Counted from the first letter of the stretch, positions 1-8,092 are shown. The stretch is DNA of 11,978 bases from Candidatus Gerdarchaeota archaeon (GCA_016839405.1 JAEOUJ010000439.1:1-11978), one strand, 5' to 3'. Made by a program: numbers and translations. The notes: a model not told the origin generated them from the letters alone.

Positions 1-1438
1 AATTATTTTTCTCGATAATCTTTTTTGAAAAAATTCTTACTAATGAAATTACTCCTATTACCATACAAGCTAAAAATAAAATTGATGGTGTATAAAGTCT
101 ATCTATAGTTAAATGCCATAAACTAAACCCAAAAAATAAACTTATTGAAATTGCCAAAGTAATTGCTTTAGTTATTTTCTTTTCGCTCATAGATGTTAAC
201 GAGCAAATTAATGATATTAGTATTATAGGCATATAATATGCACTGTAAAATTTGTAAATTCCTCTAGGCATGAATATATGACTTATTATTGTATATATTG
301 AAATCCACTCAAAGAATTCTATAACATTTAGTTTTTCTTTAAATGACCTCCAAAATAGTGGTATCGCTATTAGAGTTGTACCTAATATCATAAATAGCAT
401 TGAATTTATCCCAAAAGCAATAAAATCGAGGAAAAATCCATTAAAACCAAGTTCTTCTAATGACCTTGAAAATTGTACTGTATTGTTTACTGTTGGATCT
501 TTTATATAGAAATCTAGCCTTAACATTTGTCCAGGAAATAATAAATGAACACCATAATTAATTGGACTTATAAAAATCCAAGGCATAGAGCATAGAAAAC
601 AAATAATTAAATAGTAAATACCAATCATTACACTGTTTAAAGCCCCACGTTTAACTCCTTCATCTCTTGTTTTTTCGCCCAACATAATCATAAAAATAGG
701 ATAAGTAAAGAAGAGAGCATTTTGTTTTGTCATAGTTGCCAATGCTAACCAGAAGAAGGTTTGTCTCCATTTTTTCTTTATGAGAAAATAAAAAGAAACC
801 AAAGTAAACAATGTAACAGGGCCAGGATTTAACCAATAAACTCCATCATAAATAACATTGATTGGTGAAAGACACATAATAAGGCCTGCTAAAAGTGCAA
901 CAGCAGTATTGTTTTTTTTCTTGAAAATCTCTTTTATTATTAAAAAAACCATGCCTGCGCAACTTGCATCTGCTACTATCATTGGAAAGGCCATCCAAAG
1001 TTGATTCATTCCAGTACGCCAAAGAAGCACCAAGAAATACAAAAAAATTGGTGGGTAAGAATATTTGTAAATACTATCACCATTAATTGCTAAAGCCCAA
1101 TCAGTATATGGATACCAATTATTTTCAAACCAAGCTTCTATCCATTTTACATAATAATAAGGAAAATCTTGATAACCAGCAAAGTTAACATCATTCGGAT
1201 AGAATTCAACATTTCTATTCCAAATGATAGTTTCATCAATGTAATAAAATTCAACTCTATAATGATATGCTAGTATTAATCGAATAAATATACCTAAGGC
1301 TATTAGAAAGCAAAAAACAGTGAAACTAAATCCTATTTCTGACCAGTCTTTATTTTTAAAATATTCTTTTATATCTTTGTTGAAAATTATCCATTGTTCT
1401 TTTAGCACTTCTTGAGTTCTTATTGGTTCAGATTTCAT
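1..1438 (-). CDS. Polytopic membrane glycosyltransferase, GT-C type (partial, C-terminus outside window)
   Basis: The frame is open on the minus strand from an ATG at 1438 to the window edge, giving 479 residues without a stop. After a charged cytoplasmic N-terminus (about 1-33) comes a first membrane segment (about 34-58). A large polar, aromatic-rich loop follows (about 59-125), containing Asp/Glu candidates (IDET, YPND) and ending in SYPPIFLYF. About ten further hydrophobic segments follow. The stretches SPINVIYDGVYWLNPGP (about 191-207) and LATMTKQNALFF (about 233-244) resemble GT-C enzymes such as family 39/87-like mannosyltransferases, which move sugar from a polyprenyl-phosphate carrier on the outer face of the membrane. 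I infer a role in protein N-glycosylation or glycolipid synthesis; donor and acceptor cannot be read. No closer in-frame ATG lies upstream, and a TATA-like box at 1466-1477 supports this start. The GT-C class is fairly sure, the exact family is not. Confidence 0.75.
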   Translation of the reverse strand, partial: MKSEPIRTQEVLKEQWIIFNKDIKEYFKNKDWSEIGFSFTVFCFLIALGIFIRLILAYHYRVEFYYIDETIIWNRNVEFYPNDVNFAGYQDFPYYYVKWIEAWFENNWYPYTDWALAINGDSIYKYSYPPIFLYFLVLLWRTGMNQLWMAFPMIVADASCAGMVFLIIKEIFKKKNNTAVALLAGLIMCLSPINVIYDGVYWLNPGPVTLFTLVSFYFLIKKKWRQTFFWLALATMTKQNALFFTYPIFMIMLGEKTRDEGVKRGALNSVMIGIYYLIICFLCSMPWIFISPINYGVHLLFPGQMLRLDFYIKDPTVNNTVQFSRSLEELGFNGFFLDFIAFGINSMLFMILGTTLIAIPLFWRSFKEKLNVIEFFEWISIYTIISHIFMPRGIYKFYSAYYMPIILISLICSLTSMSEKKITKAITLAISISLFFGFSLWHLTIDRLYTPSILFLACMVIGVISLVRIFSKKIIEKNN

Positions 1439-1465
1439 TGTTGAATCACTTGAATTGACAAAGTA

Positions 1466-1477
1466 AAATAATATAAA
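1466..1477 (-). promoter_or_regulatory. TATA-like box for the membrane glycosyltransferase gene
   Basis: The minus strand reads TTTATATTATTT, centred about 33 bases before the ATG at 1438. That spacing fits an archaeal TBP site giving a very short leader. It lies in the 86-base gap after hel308, so the glycosyltransferase may have its own promoter. AT-rich context makes chance matches common. Confidence 0.4.
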
Positions 1478-1524
1478 CAATCTATAAATTTTCTTGAAAA
1501 TTACTTTATTATTCCTATTAGAAA

Positions 1525-3699
1525 TTAGTTAGTAGTTAACATTTCATCATAAACAGGATCTTCTAGCTGTTCTTTTATATTTCTAACAATTTCAGGTCCA
1601 ATAGTTGGTACTCTAACAAGATCTCGAGGTTCTGCTTTACGTATAGATGCAATAGTTTTGTATCCATAATTAAACAGCATGCGTGCTCTTACACGTCCAA
1701 TTCCTCTTAATTTCACAAGAGGAACTAGCTCCTTTTTAACACCATGGGAGACTCGAATTTGTAATTCCATTAAAGGTTTTCTAATATCGTTATAATCAAA
1801 TAATTTAGCAATCTCTGATGCAGCATAAAGTAACCACTTGGCATTATCTGTAACATATAAAATATCACCACTACCAACATTAAATTGCATAATTAGTGCA
1901 TCTTCAGGTTTTTCCTGGATCCAATGATGTAATAACAATGCAGACTTCAATTGCATGAGAAAATTTTCATACATTGGGTCCCATTCTTCAGGTATTGTTA
2001 CTAGAAAATCATCTGTATAATCTACTAGGAATTTCTGTAATTCTTGTTGATCTTTTTGTCTTAAATAGAGATTGCGTAAATCTGGTGTTGCTGAGATTAA
2101 ATGAAAATAAGAAATGTCATTTATGATTGAATTGGATAAATTTGCTTCTCTAAGTCCATCCCTTAAGATGACTGCAGAGAGAGGGTCGATATACAATTGG
2201 CTGACTCTTTGACCAAAATCAGTAACCATTAACATTGATTCAACATTTTTTAACATCCCTTCATCAATAAGGAATTTTAGAACATTTTTAACTTGAAATT
2301 CTGTTGTACCAATGTCATTTTGATAACCATAAAATGTCTCTTGAATGAATTGCGCTAAACTTTTCATATTATCAACATAACCAATAGCTATTGCAGCTAA
2401 AATATGGAAACGTAAAGCACTTTCACTAGCTAATTTTGACCAGATCATCTCTGGTTCTCCTAAACAATAATCCTGAATGAAACGATTTATTTCATATTTT
2501 TTCTTAGCTATTATTATTGCCTCACCTTCCTTGTCATATTTTGGTCTTCCTGCACGACCAGCTTGTTGTTTGTATTCTAGAACTTTAATTGGTTGGTTGC
2601 CCATGCCAACCTCATAACGAGAAAGAGACATTATCACTACTCTTCTAGCAGGAAGATTAACACCTGCTGCGAGTGTGGGTGTAGCACAAACACATTTGAT
2701 TAAATTCTCTTTGAAATTATTCTCAACAATTTTTCTATGATCAGGATTTAATCCTGCATGATGAAATGCTACTCCTTTTCTAACAGTTTTTGCTAAACGC
2801 TCAGCTAAGCTTGTTTTTTCACCAACAGAAAGCATTCTATCAGCAATTTGAGTTAATTGTGTTCGCTCTTTTTGTGTTAACAATCTACTAATATGTTGCC
2901 CGATACGATCAGCTGCTGCTTGTGAGTTTCTTCTAGTGTTAGCAAAAACTAACACTTGCCCCTCATTTTTTATTGTATCATAAGCAAGATTTACTTCAGG
3001 AAATTTGACATTTACATTTGGAATCTCAGTCATAGTGCCATCTGTAAAACCAATCATTCCATTGTAATAAACACCTTCAGTTAACTTGACTGGTCGCCAA
3101 TCAGACTGTACTAATTCAGCATCCAACCAATCAGCAATTTCATCAGCATTAAAAATTGTAGCTGATAATGCAAGAATTTGAGTATATGGTAGCATTTTTT
3201 TCAATCGAGCTAAAACTACTTCTAGAGTAGGGCCTCGAGAGCTATCATCAATAAGATGCACTTCATCAGCAACGATAATTTGTAAATCCTTTGCCCATTT
3301 GATATCATGTCTAAGAAGTGAATCTGCTTTTTCATTAGTACAAATAATAAGATCATATTTACCAAGATGATAATCGGCGGAATCAAAATCACTAGTTGAT
3401 TGAATAACTTTAATTCCAAGTTGTTCAAATTCTGTAAAATCACTAAATTTCTCAGCAGCAAGAGCTTTTAAAGGAACTAAATAAAGAGCTTTACCACCCC
3501 TCGTTAAGATAGCTTTTAACATAGCTAGTTCAGCAATTAGTGTTTTACCAGAAGCAGTTGGAATAGCTACAACGAGATTTTCACCATCCAATAATCCTCG
3601 CTTGATAGTTTTGATTTGGGGTGGATAAAGTGAAGTAATCCCTCTCTGCAAAATGAGTTTTTTTGCTTCCTCTGGCAAATCAAGGTCTTTTATCTTCAT
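1525..3699 (-). CDS. hel308: ATP-dependent DNA helicase Hel308 (Ski2-like, superfamily 2)
   Basis: The 724-residue product matches the usual archaeal Hel308 length. Motifs run in the expected order: Q-motif LYPPQ (24-28), Walker A AIPTASGKT (45-53), PLKALA (76-81), DEVH box (145-148), SAT (179-181), FANTRRN (252-258), HHAGL (313-317), ATPTLAAGVNLP (339-350) and motif VI QQAGRAGRP (378-386). A winged-helix and ratchet region follows. The C-terminus (about 661-714) carries helix-hairpin-helix signatures RGIGRVRA and VPTIGPEI. Hel308 unwinds 3'-5', loading on branched DNA at stalled forks and displacing lagging strands or bound proteins. The ATG at 3699 lies 44 bases after the mcm stop, so the two are probably co-transcribed. 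The Ski2-like family also includes RNA helicases, but the ratchet and helix-hairpin-helix end point to Hel308. No missing key residue was seen. Confidence 0.95.
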   Translation of the reverse strand: MKIKDLDLPEEAKKLILQRGITSLYPPQIKTIKRGLLDGENLVVAIPTASGKTLIAELAMLKAILTRGGKALYLVPLKALAAEKFSDFTEFEQLGIKVIQSTSDFDSADYHLGKYDLIICTNEKADSLLRHDIKWAKDLQIIVADEVHLIDDSSRGPTLEVVLARLKKMLPYTQILALSATIFNADEIADWLDAELVQSDWRPVKLTEGVYYNGMIGFTDGTMTEIPNVNVKFPEVNLAYDTIKNEGQVLVFANTRRNSQAAADRIGQHISRLLTQKERTQLTQIADRMLSVGEKTSLAERLAKTVRKGVAFHHAGLNPDHRKIVENNFKENLIKCVCATPTLAAGVNLPARRVVIMSLSRYEVGMGNQPIKVLEYKQQAGRAGRPKYDKEGEAIIIAKKKYEINRFIQDYCLGEPEMIWSKLASESALRFHILAAIAIGYVDNMKSLAQFIQETFYGYQNDIGTTEFQVKNVLKFLIDEGMLKNVESMLMVTDFGQRVSQLYIDPLSAVILRDGLREANLSNSIINDISYFHLISATPDLRNLYLRQKDQQELQKFLVDYTDDFLVTIPEEWDPMYENFLMQLKSALLLHHWIQEKPEDALIMQFNVGSGDILYVTDNAKWLLYAASEIAKLFDYNDIRKPLMELQIRVSHGVKKELVPLVKLRGIGRVRARMLFNYGYKTIASIRKAEPRDLVRVPTIGPEIVRNIKEQLEDPVYDEMLTTN

Positions 3700-3743
3700 A
3701 CTATAAACTCACAATGATTATAATTGAATGGTTAATAAACATA

Positions 3744-5816
3744 CTAAACAGTTTTAATATAGCCTGCTTTTGGTCGAAAGAGAATTCCTTCTTGTAACAT
3801 GTTATCAACGTTATTAGTAATGAATTCACGAGTCAAACCGTACTCTTGACCTTTCTCAATAAGAACTTCTAAAGCAACAGCTTTACCTTTAGTTTCAGCT
3901 TCTAATTCTGCAATAAGATTAAGGAGAGTTTCATATTTTGAGCGTGTTGAAGCAGTAGTACCAACCATAATAGTATCAATATCTTGCCTACCGGTCGCTG
4001 GATCAATACCTACTTGTCGAAGTGATTCTTTAAGCAATCGAATAGCAGCTTCAGCATCATCTATTGATGCTTCATCACGAAGAGCCATTCGAGCATGTGA
4101 TTCGGTTAATCGAATAAGTGATTCCAATTGTCTAGCAGTAATTGCTATTGGTGAATCACTAGTTTCCCCAGCATCACGCATTTCTAGATAATATTCTTCT
4201 AATCTATTTGCAGCTTCTTCAGAAAGTTTTGGTTTTGAATTAAGTTTAGCATAACTTATGTATTTTTTAAGAAGGTCTTTAGATATTGGTGGTTCTCTCT
4301 CAGTTATACCAGCAGTATGTAAACGTAGAATGTGTTGTGCTTTAATTTTATCAGAATCAGCTTCGGGTTCGTCACGAACAATCCAAATAAGATCAAAACG
4401 TGATAATATTGTTACTGGTAAGTTGATATTTTCAGCAGCACTGCGATGGGGAATATATCTGCCAAGTTTAGGATTAGCAGCAGCAATAATAGAACACCGA
4501 GCATTAAGAGTAGCAACAATTCCTGCTTTGGCAACACTAACTGTTCTTTGTTCCAATGCTTCATGAATACTAGTTCGGTCTTCATTTCTCATCTTATCCA
4601 ACTCATCAATACAACAAACTCCTCTATCTGATAGTACTAAGGCTCCAGCTTCTAAAGTGAATTCTCCTGTTTCCACATCCCTTAGGACTGCTACTGTTAA
4701 ACCTGCTGCAGAAGTACCTTTTCCAGAAGTATATAACGCTCGAGGTGCTAGTGTTGCTACATATCGTAACATTTGACTTTTTGCTGTTCCAGGATCACCT
4801 ATCATTAAGAGATTGCTTTCTCCTCTGATTTTTAGTCCATCTGGTAATGTTTTAGGAATACCCCCAAAAAGGAGTAATGCTATTGATTCTTTAATATCTT
4901 CATTTCCATAAATTGATGGTGCTATTGATTCTATAATTTTCTTATGAATCCATGGATCTCTTGCAAGCTCAAGAATTTGTTGTTCTTCTTCTTCAGTTAT
5001 TTCTATAGAATCAAATTCTTGTTCTTCAGGAACTATATTATTAGAATGCATATTCACATGAAATGTTGCTAATTTTCCAGCAGATTTCATTGAGAAATCT
5101 GGTATTGATTTCAAAATACCTATAACAGATACCCTATCTCCAGGTCGAACGGTATCGACTTTATCATTAGTTAACATAACCGTTACTGAACGGGGCATTT
5201 GTCCAGGAGGTAGATCCTCTGGTCGTTCTTGAATGGTTATTTTTTGCCAATCAATAAATTTAGAGTCTTCTGTCATTAATTTAAAGGGACCTGTTCGACC
5301 ACATGCAGGATTTGAACACCTTAAAGGCGGACTAAACCGATTATCTTCTTGAGGTTTTATTATATATTCTTCATTACAGCTTTGGCATAGAAAAACACCC
5401 TCAACTAAAAGTGGTTTTACAACTGTTGCTCGAGTAATTATCCCATTTAACATTATTAATTTTCCAACATGTTCTGATCTTATGCCTCGTGATGTTATCT
5501 TTTCACTATCAGCTAAATTGTACATTCGTAAAAAGAAGTCACGAATATTAAACGCATAATCAGCATCCTCAATTTCCACCACTTGTTTTACTGCTTCATT
5601 ACCTGCAAGTATAAATTCATCAGGTTCATCTATGGTTCTTCTTGCTAATGCTGGATTAAATTTTATAATATCATCAAAATCTATATGTAAAGAAACTTCA
5701 CCTTGAACAGTCATTTCTTGTATCCTTTGACGATAGATATAATTGCCGTTTTCATCGCGGAATTCTCGAATGAATTCATTGAAAGCCGCTACGGGATCAG
5801 ATGTATCTGAGACCAA
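3744..5816 (-). CDS. mcm: Replicative DNA helicase MCM (minichromosome maintenance protein)
   Basis: The 690-residue product is the motor of the archaeal replicative helicase, a ring that moves 3'-5' on the leading-strand template. The N-terminal domain has a zinc ribbon with Cys144, Cys147, Cys167 and Cys172. The AAA+ core has Walker A GDPGTAKS (340-347), Walker B CCIDELDKM (401-409), sensor-1 AAANP (445-449, Asn448) and arginine finger LSRFD (471-475, Arg473). A C-terminal winged helix spans about 624-690. There is no intein in Walker A. The start is a TTG at 5816: an in-frame TAG lies three codons upstream, the first in-frame Met is residue 35, and a GAGGT site sits 8 bases before the TTG. 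The residues just after it (FNEFIREFRDENGNYIYR) match the conserved MCM N-terminus. It is followed closely by hel308 and preceded by gins23. Confidence 0.96.
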   Translation of the reverse strand: MVSDTSDPVAAFNEFIREFRDENGNYIYRQRIQEMTVQGEVSLHIDFDDIIKFNPALARRTIDEPDEFILAGNEAVKQVVEIEDADYAFNIRDFFLRMYNLADSEKITSRGIRSEHVGKLIMLNGIITRATVVKPLLVEGVFLCQSCNEEYIIKPQEDNRFSPPLRCSNPACGRTGPFKLMTEDSKFIDWQKITIQERPEDLPPGQMPRSVTVMLTNDKVDTVRPGDRVSVIGILKSIPDFSMKSAGKLATFHVNMHSNNIVPEEQEFDSIEITEEEEQQILELARDPWIHKKIIESIAPSIYGNEDIKESIALLLFGGIPKTLPDGLKIRGESNLLMIGDPGTAKSQMLRYVATLAPRALYTSGKGTSAAGLTVAVLRDVETGEFTLEAGALVLSDRGVCCIDELDKMRNEDRTSIHEALEQRTVSVAKAGIVATLNARCSIIAAANPKLGRYIPHRSAAENINLPVTILSRFDLIWIVRDEPEADSDKIKAQHILRLHTAGITEREPPISKDLLKKYISYAKLNSKPKLSEEAANRLEEYYLEMRDAGETSDSPIAITARQLESLIRLTESHARMALRDEASIDDAEAAIRLLKESLRQVGIDPATGRQDIDTIMVGTTASTRSKYETLLNLIAELEAETKGKAVALEVLIEKGQEYGLTREFITNNVDNMLQEGILFRPKAGYIKTV

Positions 5817-5824
5817 TTCATCCT

Positions 5825-5829
5825 ACCTC
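5825..5829 (-). promoter_or_regulatory. Ribosome binding site deciding the TTG start of mcm
   Basis: The minus strand reads GAGGT, 8 bases before the TTG at 5814-5816. An ATG at 5819-5821 is closer to the site but out of frame and reaches a stop after ten codons. TTG is therefore the supported start. The leader further upstream (5830-5911) is A-rich on the minus strand, with a possible TATA-like AATAAAATAAAT, so a second promoter for mcm cannot be excluded. Confidence 0.6.
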
Positions 5830-5911
5830 TTTTTTATTATTTTTTCCTTCATTTATTCTTTTTTGGGTAATCTTATTTTCAAGATTTATTTTATTTCATT
5901 AAGAACTTCTT

Positions 5912-6481
5912 TTAGAAGCACACTTTGCTTTTCTCACATTCTATTAGTGAAGATTCCCATTCCTGTAATTGATTTCGAAGATTTTTAAATAACCATAATT
6001 CCTCAGGTGTTAAATGTCGGATAAAGGGCGAGGGATCACCTACTTTTTGTGATAATTTAATAATCTTAAATCGTCTTTTTGTTATGATGTCTTTTAGAAG
6101 AGCTTCCATTCGTTCTTTGTCCCTTAAAGCATAAGGATCAGTTTCAGCCTTACGATTTAAATCTTCAATTTGAAGTGAGACAACTGGATAAAAATCTGGA
6201 TCAAGTTCAATAGGTGTTTGTGATTTACCTTCATCCCACAATAAACTTTGCATATATGGGACATCAAAGGATTTCCTAACTTTAATTTCTGCTTGTTTTT
6301 CTTCCATGAGGATTCGTGCAATCCACAAAGGTACCTCAAATTCTGAATTTTTAATTAATTTGATTGAATGATTGCCAATATTAATATTGGGATTATCAAC
6401 TAAGCTCTTAATAAGTACAGGTTTTTCTTCAAAATCAAAAACAATTCTTTGTAATTCAAGATTAGGGTCAAACTCGCTCAT
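5912..6481 (-). CDS. gins23: GINS complex subunit Gins23 (Psf2/Psf3-like)
   Basis: This 189-residue protein reads as an archaeal GINS subunit. The small beta-rich B domain comes first (about 15-70), with the typical EVPLWIARILMEEKQAEI (49-66). The helical A domain follows (about 95-185), with MEALLKDIITKRRFKI and LTPEELWLFKNLRNQL. B-before-A order marks the Gins23 (Psf2/3) class; Gins15/51 has the opposite order. Gins23 joins Gins15/51 in a tetramer that binds MCM and GAN/Cdc45 at the fork. The ATG at 6481 has an AGGAG 8 bases upstream (6490-6494). The gene stops 95 bases before mcm, a pairing known from other archaea such as Sulfolobus. No Gins15/51 gene is recognisable in the window. Sequence conservation of this family is low, so the call rests on domain order, key motifs and neighbours. 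Confidence 0.85.
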   Translation of the reverse strand: MSEFDPNLELQRIVFDFEEKPVLIKSLVDNPNINIGNHSIKLIKNSEFEVPLWIARILMEEKQAEIKVRKSFDVPYMQSLLWDEGKSQTPIELDPDFYPVVSLQIEDLNRKAETDPYALRDKERMEALLKDIITKRRFKIIKLSQKVGDPSPFIRHLTPEELWLFKNLRNQLQEWESSLIECEKSKVCF

Positions 6482-6489
6482 TCATTATG

Positions 6490-6494
6490 CTCCT
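6490..6494 (-). promoter_or_regulatory. Ribosome binding site of gins23
   Basis: The minus strand has AGGAG, 8 bases before the ATG at 6479-6481. It favours this ATG over an overlapping out-of-frame ATG four bases upstream. Confidence 0.55.
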
Positions 6495-6535
6495 GTTATC
6501 ATCAACTTAACACATGTTTGCTTAAACCATTCATA

Positions 6536-6546
6536 CTTATATTTTT
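6536..6546 (-). promoter_or_regulatory. TATA-like box for gins23 (and likely mcm-hel308)
   Basis: The minus strand reads AAAAATATAAG, centred about 60 bases before the gins23 ATG. A transcript starting about 25 bases downstream would have a leader of about 35 bases containing the AGGAG site. With the 259-base gap after orc1/cdc6 and the terminator-like tract there, this suggests that gins23-mcm-hel308 forms its own transcription unit. Confidence 0.45.
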
Positions 6547-6707
6547 GCTTCCACACTAAATTGCTAATAAATGCTTGTATTATCAAAATGGTGTGAATAA
6601 TGATGGTTTTTGGTTTCGCTTTCCATTTCTTTTTGAAGTTCTAATAGAAATGCTTGGTGTTCTTTTATATATACGATAGGATAGGGGAGTTAAGTGAAAG
6701 TATTTGT

Positions 6708-6725
6708 GGAAAAGAAAAAAGGGGG
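6708..6725 (-). terminator. Pyrimidine/T-rich terminator tract after orc1/cdc6
   Basis: Read on the minus strand, this stretch is CCCCCTTTTTTCTTTTCC and begins 15 bases after the orc1/cdc6 stop at 6741. Runs of T are the usual archaeal termination signal. The same bases read on the plus strand resemble half of an ORB element (GTGGAAA, then a run of five G). Confidence 0.5.
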
Positions 6726-6740
6726 AAATTGGGAAAAGAA

Positions 6741-7976
6741 TTAATCTTTCCCAAGTATGTAACTTGCATCAAAATCAGAAACTCGTTTGATGTGAAAATC
6801 TTCAAGAAGTATGTTCCTAACCTCTCTTGGGGATACAGAGAGAGATACTTTAGTCGTTCGTCCATAGCGTCCCATACTAACAACCTTTGTATTAACTATT
6901 CCCAGCATTGAAAGTTCATTTAGCAGAGAATTGGCTCTACGAGGAGTTATTGGATCTAAACCGGTTATTTTACAAAGTTCTAAATAAACTTTGTATAAAT
7001 CACCTGTAGTAATAATCTTCAATTTACTTTTTTCTAGAACATAAACTGACCATAAGACTAGTTTTGTTTGAACAGGTAATGAAATTAAAACTTCTTCTAT
7101 AGTATTCTTCTCTATTTGCTTTGATGCTTTTCTGACATGATCTTGAGCTACTTTATTCTCATTATTTCTTTCTGCAATTTCTGCTGCTACACGTAATAAA
7201 TCTAGAGCTCTTCGAGCATCTCCATGTTCTTGTGCTGCCAATGCTGCACATAAACTGATTACTCCATTATCTAAGACACTTTCATTAAATCCTTCCTTTG
7301 ATCTCTCAGAGAGAATATCTTCTAGTTGAAGACTATTGTAAGGTTTAAAAACCAATTCTTCTTCCGACAGACTTGATCGCACCCTTGGATCAAGTGTCTC
7401 TTTAAATGAAAGGTCATTTGTTATACAGACTAGGGATACTTGAGCTTTCTTCAAATCTGTGTTTATTCTTGTGAGTTGATATAATACATTATCTCCACTT
7501 TTCTGGTGTAGTTTATCAAGCTCATCAAATACAACAATTAACAATTGCTTTTTTGAATCAAGTTTTTTCTTGAATCGGCTAAATACTTCATCCGTTGGTA
7601 AACCTGTGAATGGTACAGATTCTCCTACAACCTCACATAATCGAGCTAAAACTCTATAATCTGTATCTACTTCTACACAATTCAATAGTGATACAGTTAT
7701 GTTTTTGCCAATCGATGCTGCTCTCTGTCTTAGATATTTTGTAACATATTTTGAAACGATTGTTTTTCCTGTGCCTGTTTTACCATACAAAAACATATTG
7801 CTAGGTCGATTATTTCGTAATGCACTACCTAATGCTTTGCCTAGAAATTGTATCTCTTTATCTCTGTGTGGCAACGTGTCTGGTATATGACTTGGGCGTA
7901 ATACTTCGTGATTCTTGAATATGCTTGGACTTTCTAAAAATCTGTCAAATATTGCATCTAAGGGGTGATCAGACAT
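6741..7976 (-). CDS. cdc6: Origin recognition / replication initiator protein Orc1/Cdc6
   Basis: The 411-residue product is a full-length archaeal initiator. It is an AAA+ ATPase with Walker A GKTGTGKT (65-72), Walker B VVFDELDK (148-155), sensor-1 ITNDL (Asn187), arginine-finger region DPRVRSS (196-202) and sensor-2 GDARRALDLL (252-261). A C-terminal winged-helix domain (about 295-390) follows, including the basic wing GRYGRTTKV (369-377). It binds origin recognition boxes through the winged helix and AAA+ domain and recruits MCM. The ATG at 7976 gives the normal N-terminus. An AGGAG lies 15 bases upstream, too far to be a convincing ribosome site, so a leaderless or short-leader mRNA is possible. 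The 205 bases upstream carry ORB-like repeats, so the gene may be both origin-linked and self-regulated. Archaea often have several paralogues; which one this is cannot be told. Confidence 0.95.
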   Translation of the reverse strand: MSDHPLDAIFDRFLESPSIFKNHEVLRPSHIPDTLPHRDKEIQFLGKALGSALRNNRPSNMFLYGKTGTGKTIVSKYVTKYLRQRAASIGKNITVSLLNCVEVDTDYRVLARLCEVVGESVPFTGLPTDEVFSRFKKKLDSKKQLLIVVFDELDKLHQKSGDNVLYQLTRINTDLKKAQVSLVCITNDLSFKETLDPRVRSSLSEEELVFKPYNSLQLEDILSERSKEGFNESVLDNGVISLCAALAAQEHGDARRALDLLRVAAEIAERNNENKVAQDHVRKASKQIEKNTIEEVLISLPVQTKLVLWSVYVLEKSKLKIITTGDLYKVYLELCKITGLDPITPRRANSLLNELSMLGIVNTKVVSMGRYGRTTKVSLSVSPREVRNILLEDFHIKRVSDFDASYILGKD

Positions 7977-8005
7977 TTGTATTCTGCTTATCTCCTATCT
8001 ATTTC

Positions 8006-8039
8006 ATTAAACATTGTTGAGTTTGTTAAGATGTTTAAT
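8006..8039. repeat. Perfect 9-base inverted repeat upstream of orc1/cdc6
   Basis: ATTAAACAT at 8006-8014 and ATGTTTAAT at 8031-8039 are exact reverse complements separated by 16 bases, so the arm centres lie 25 bases apart. The dyad lies 30-63 bases upstream of the orc1/cdc6 ATG, in an AT-rich stretch. It could be an operator over the promoter or part of an unwinding element. Confidence 0.55.
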
Positions 8040-8052
8040 TATTCAATTCAGT

Positions 8053-8075
8053 AAATAGTGGAAAGACCGCTATTT
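8053..8075 (+). repeat. Hairpin-forming inverted repeat overlapping the first ORB-like site
   Basis: AAATAGTGG (8053-8061) can pair with CCGCTATTT (8067-8075) over nine positions with one T-G wobble, leaving a 5-base loop AAAGA. The wobble pairs only on the plus strand; on the minus strand it becomes an A-C mismatch. Confidence 0.5.
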
Positions 8076-8092
8076 CTACTGGAACTCTCGGC
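8053..8092. promoter_or_regulatory. Pair of ORB-like initiator-binding sites (candidate origin)
   Basis: Two direct copies share TA[GC]TGGAA, and their TGG triplets begin at 8059 and 8080, 21 bases or about two helical turns apart. The first contains AGTGGAAA (8057-8064). The second, read on the minus strand, is TTCCAGTAGAAAT (8072-8084). This matches 11 of 13 positions of the TTCCAGTGGAAAC core that I recall for archaeal origin recognition boxes. They lie about 80-115 bases upstream of the orc1/cdc6 ATG, next to AT-rich DNA (8031-8055) and a T-run (8095-8102). Archaeal origins are often placed beside the initiator gene. Origin function is inferred. Confidence 0.45.

Noticed and set aside
4258..4631. 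Plus-strand frames opposite the mcm ATPase core
   Set aside because: They are antisense to fully conserved MCM motifs and have no promoter or homology signs.
6654..6911. Open frames on both strands (6654-6911 plus, 6665-6883 minus)
   Set aside because: They overlap the 3' end of orc1/cdc6 and its terminator, have biased composition and no family motif.
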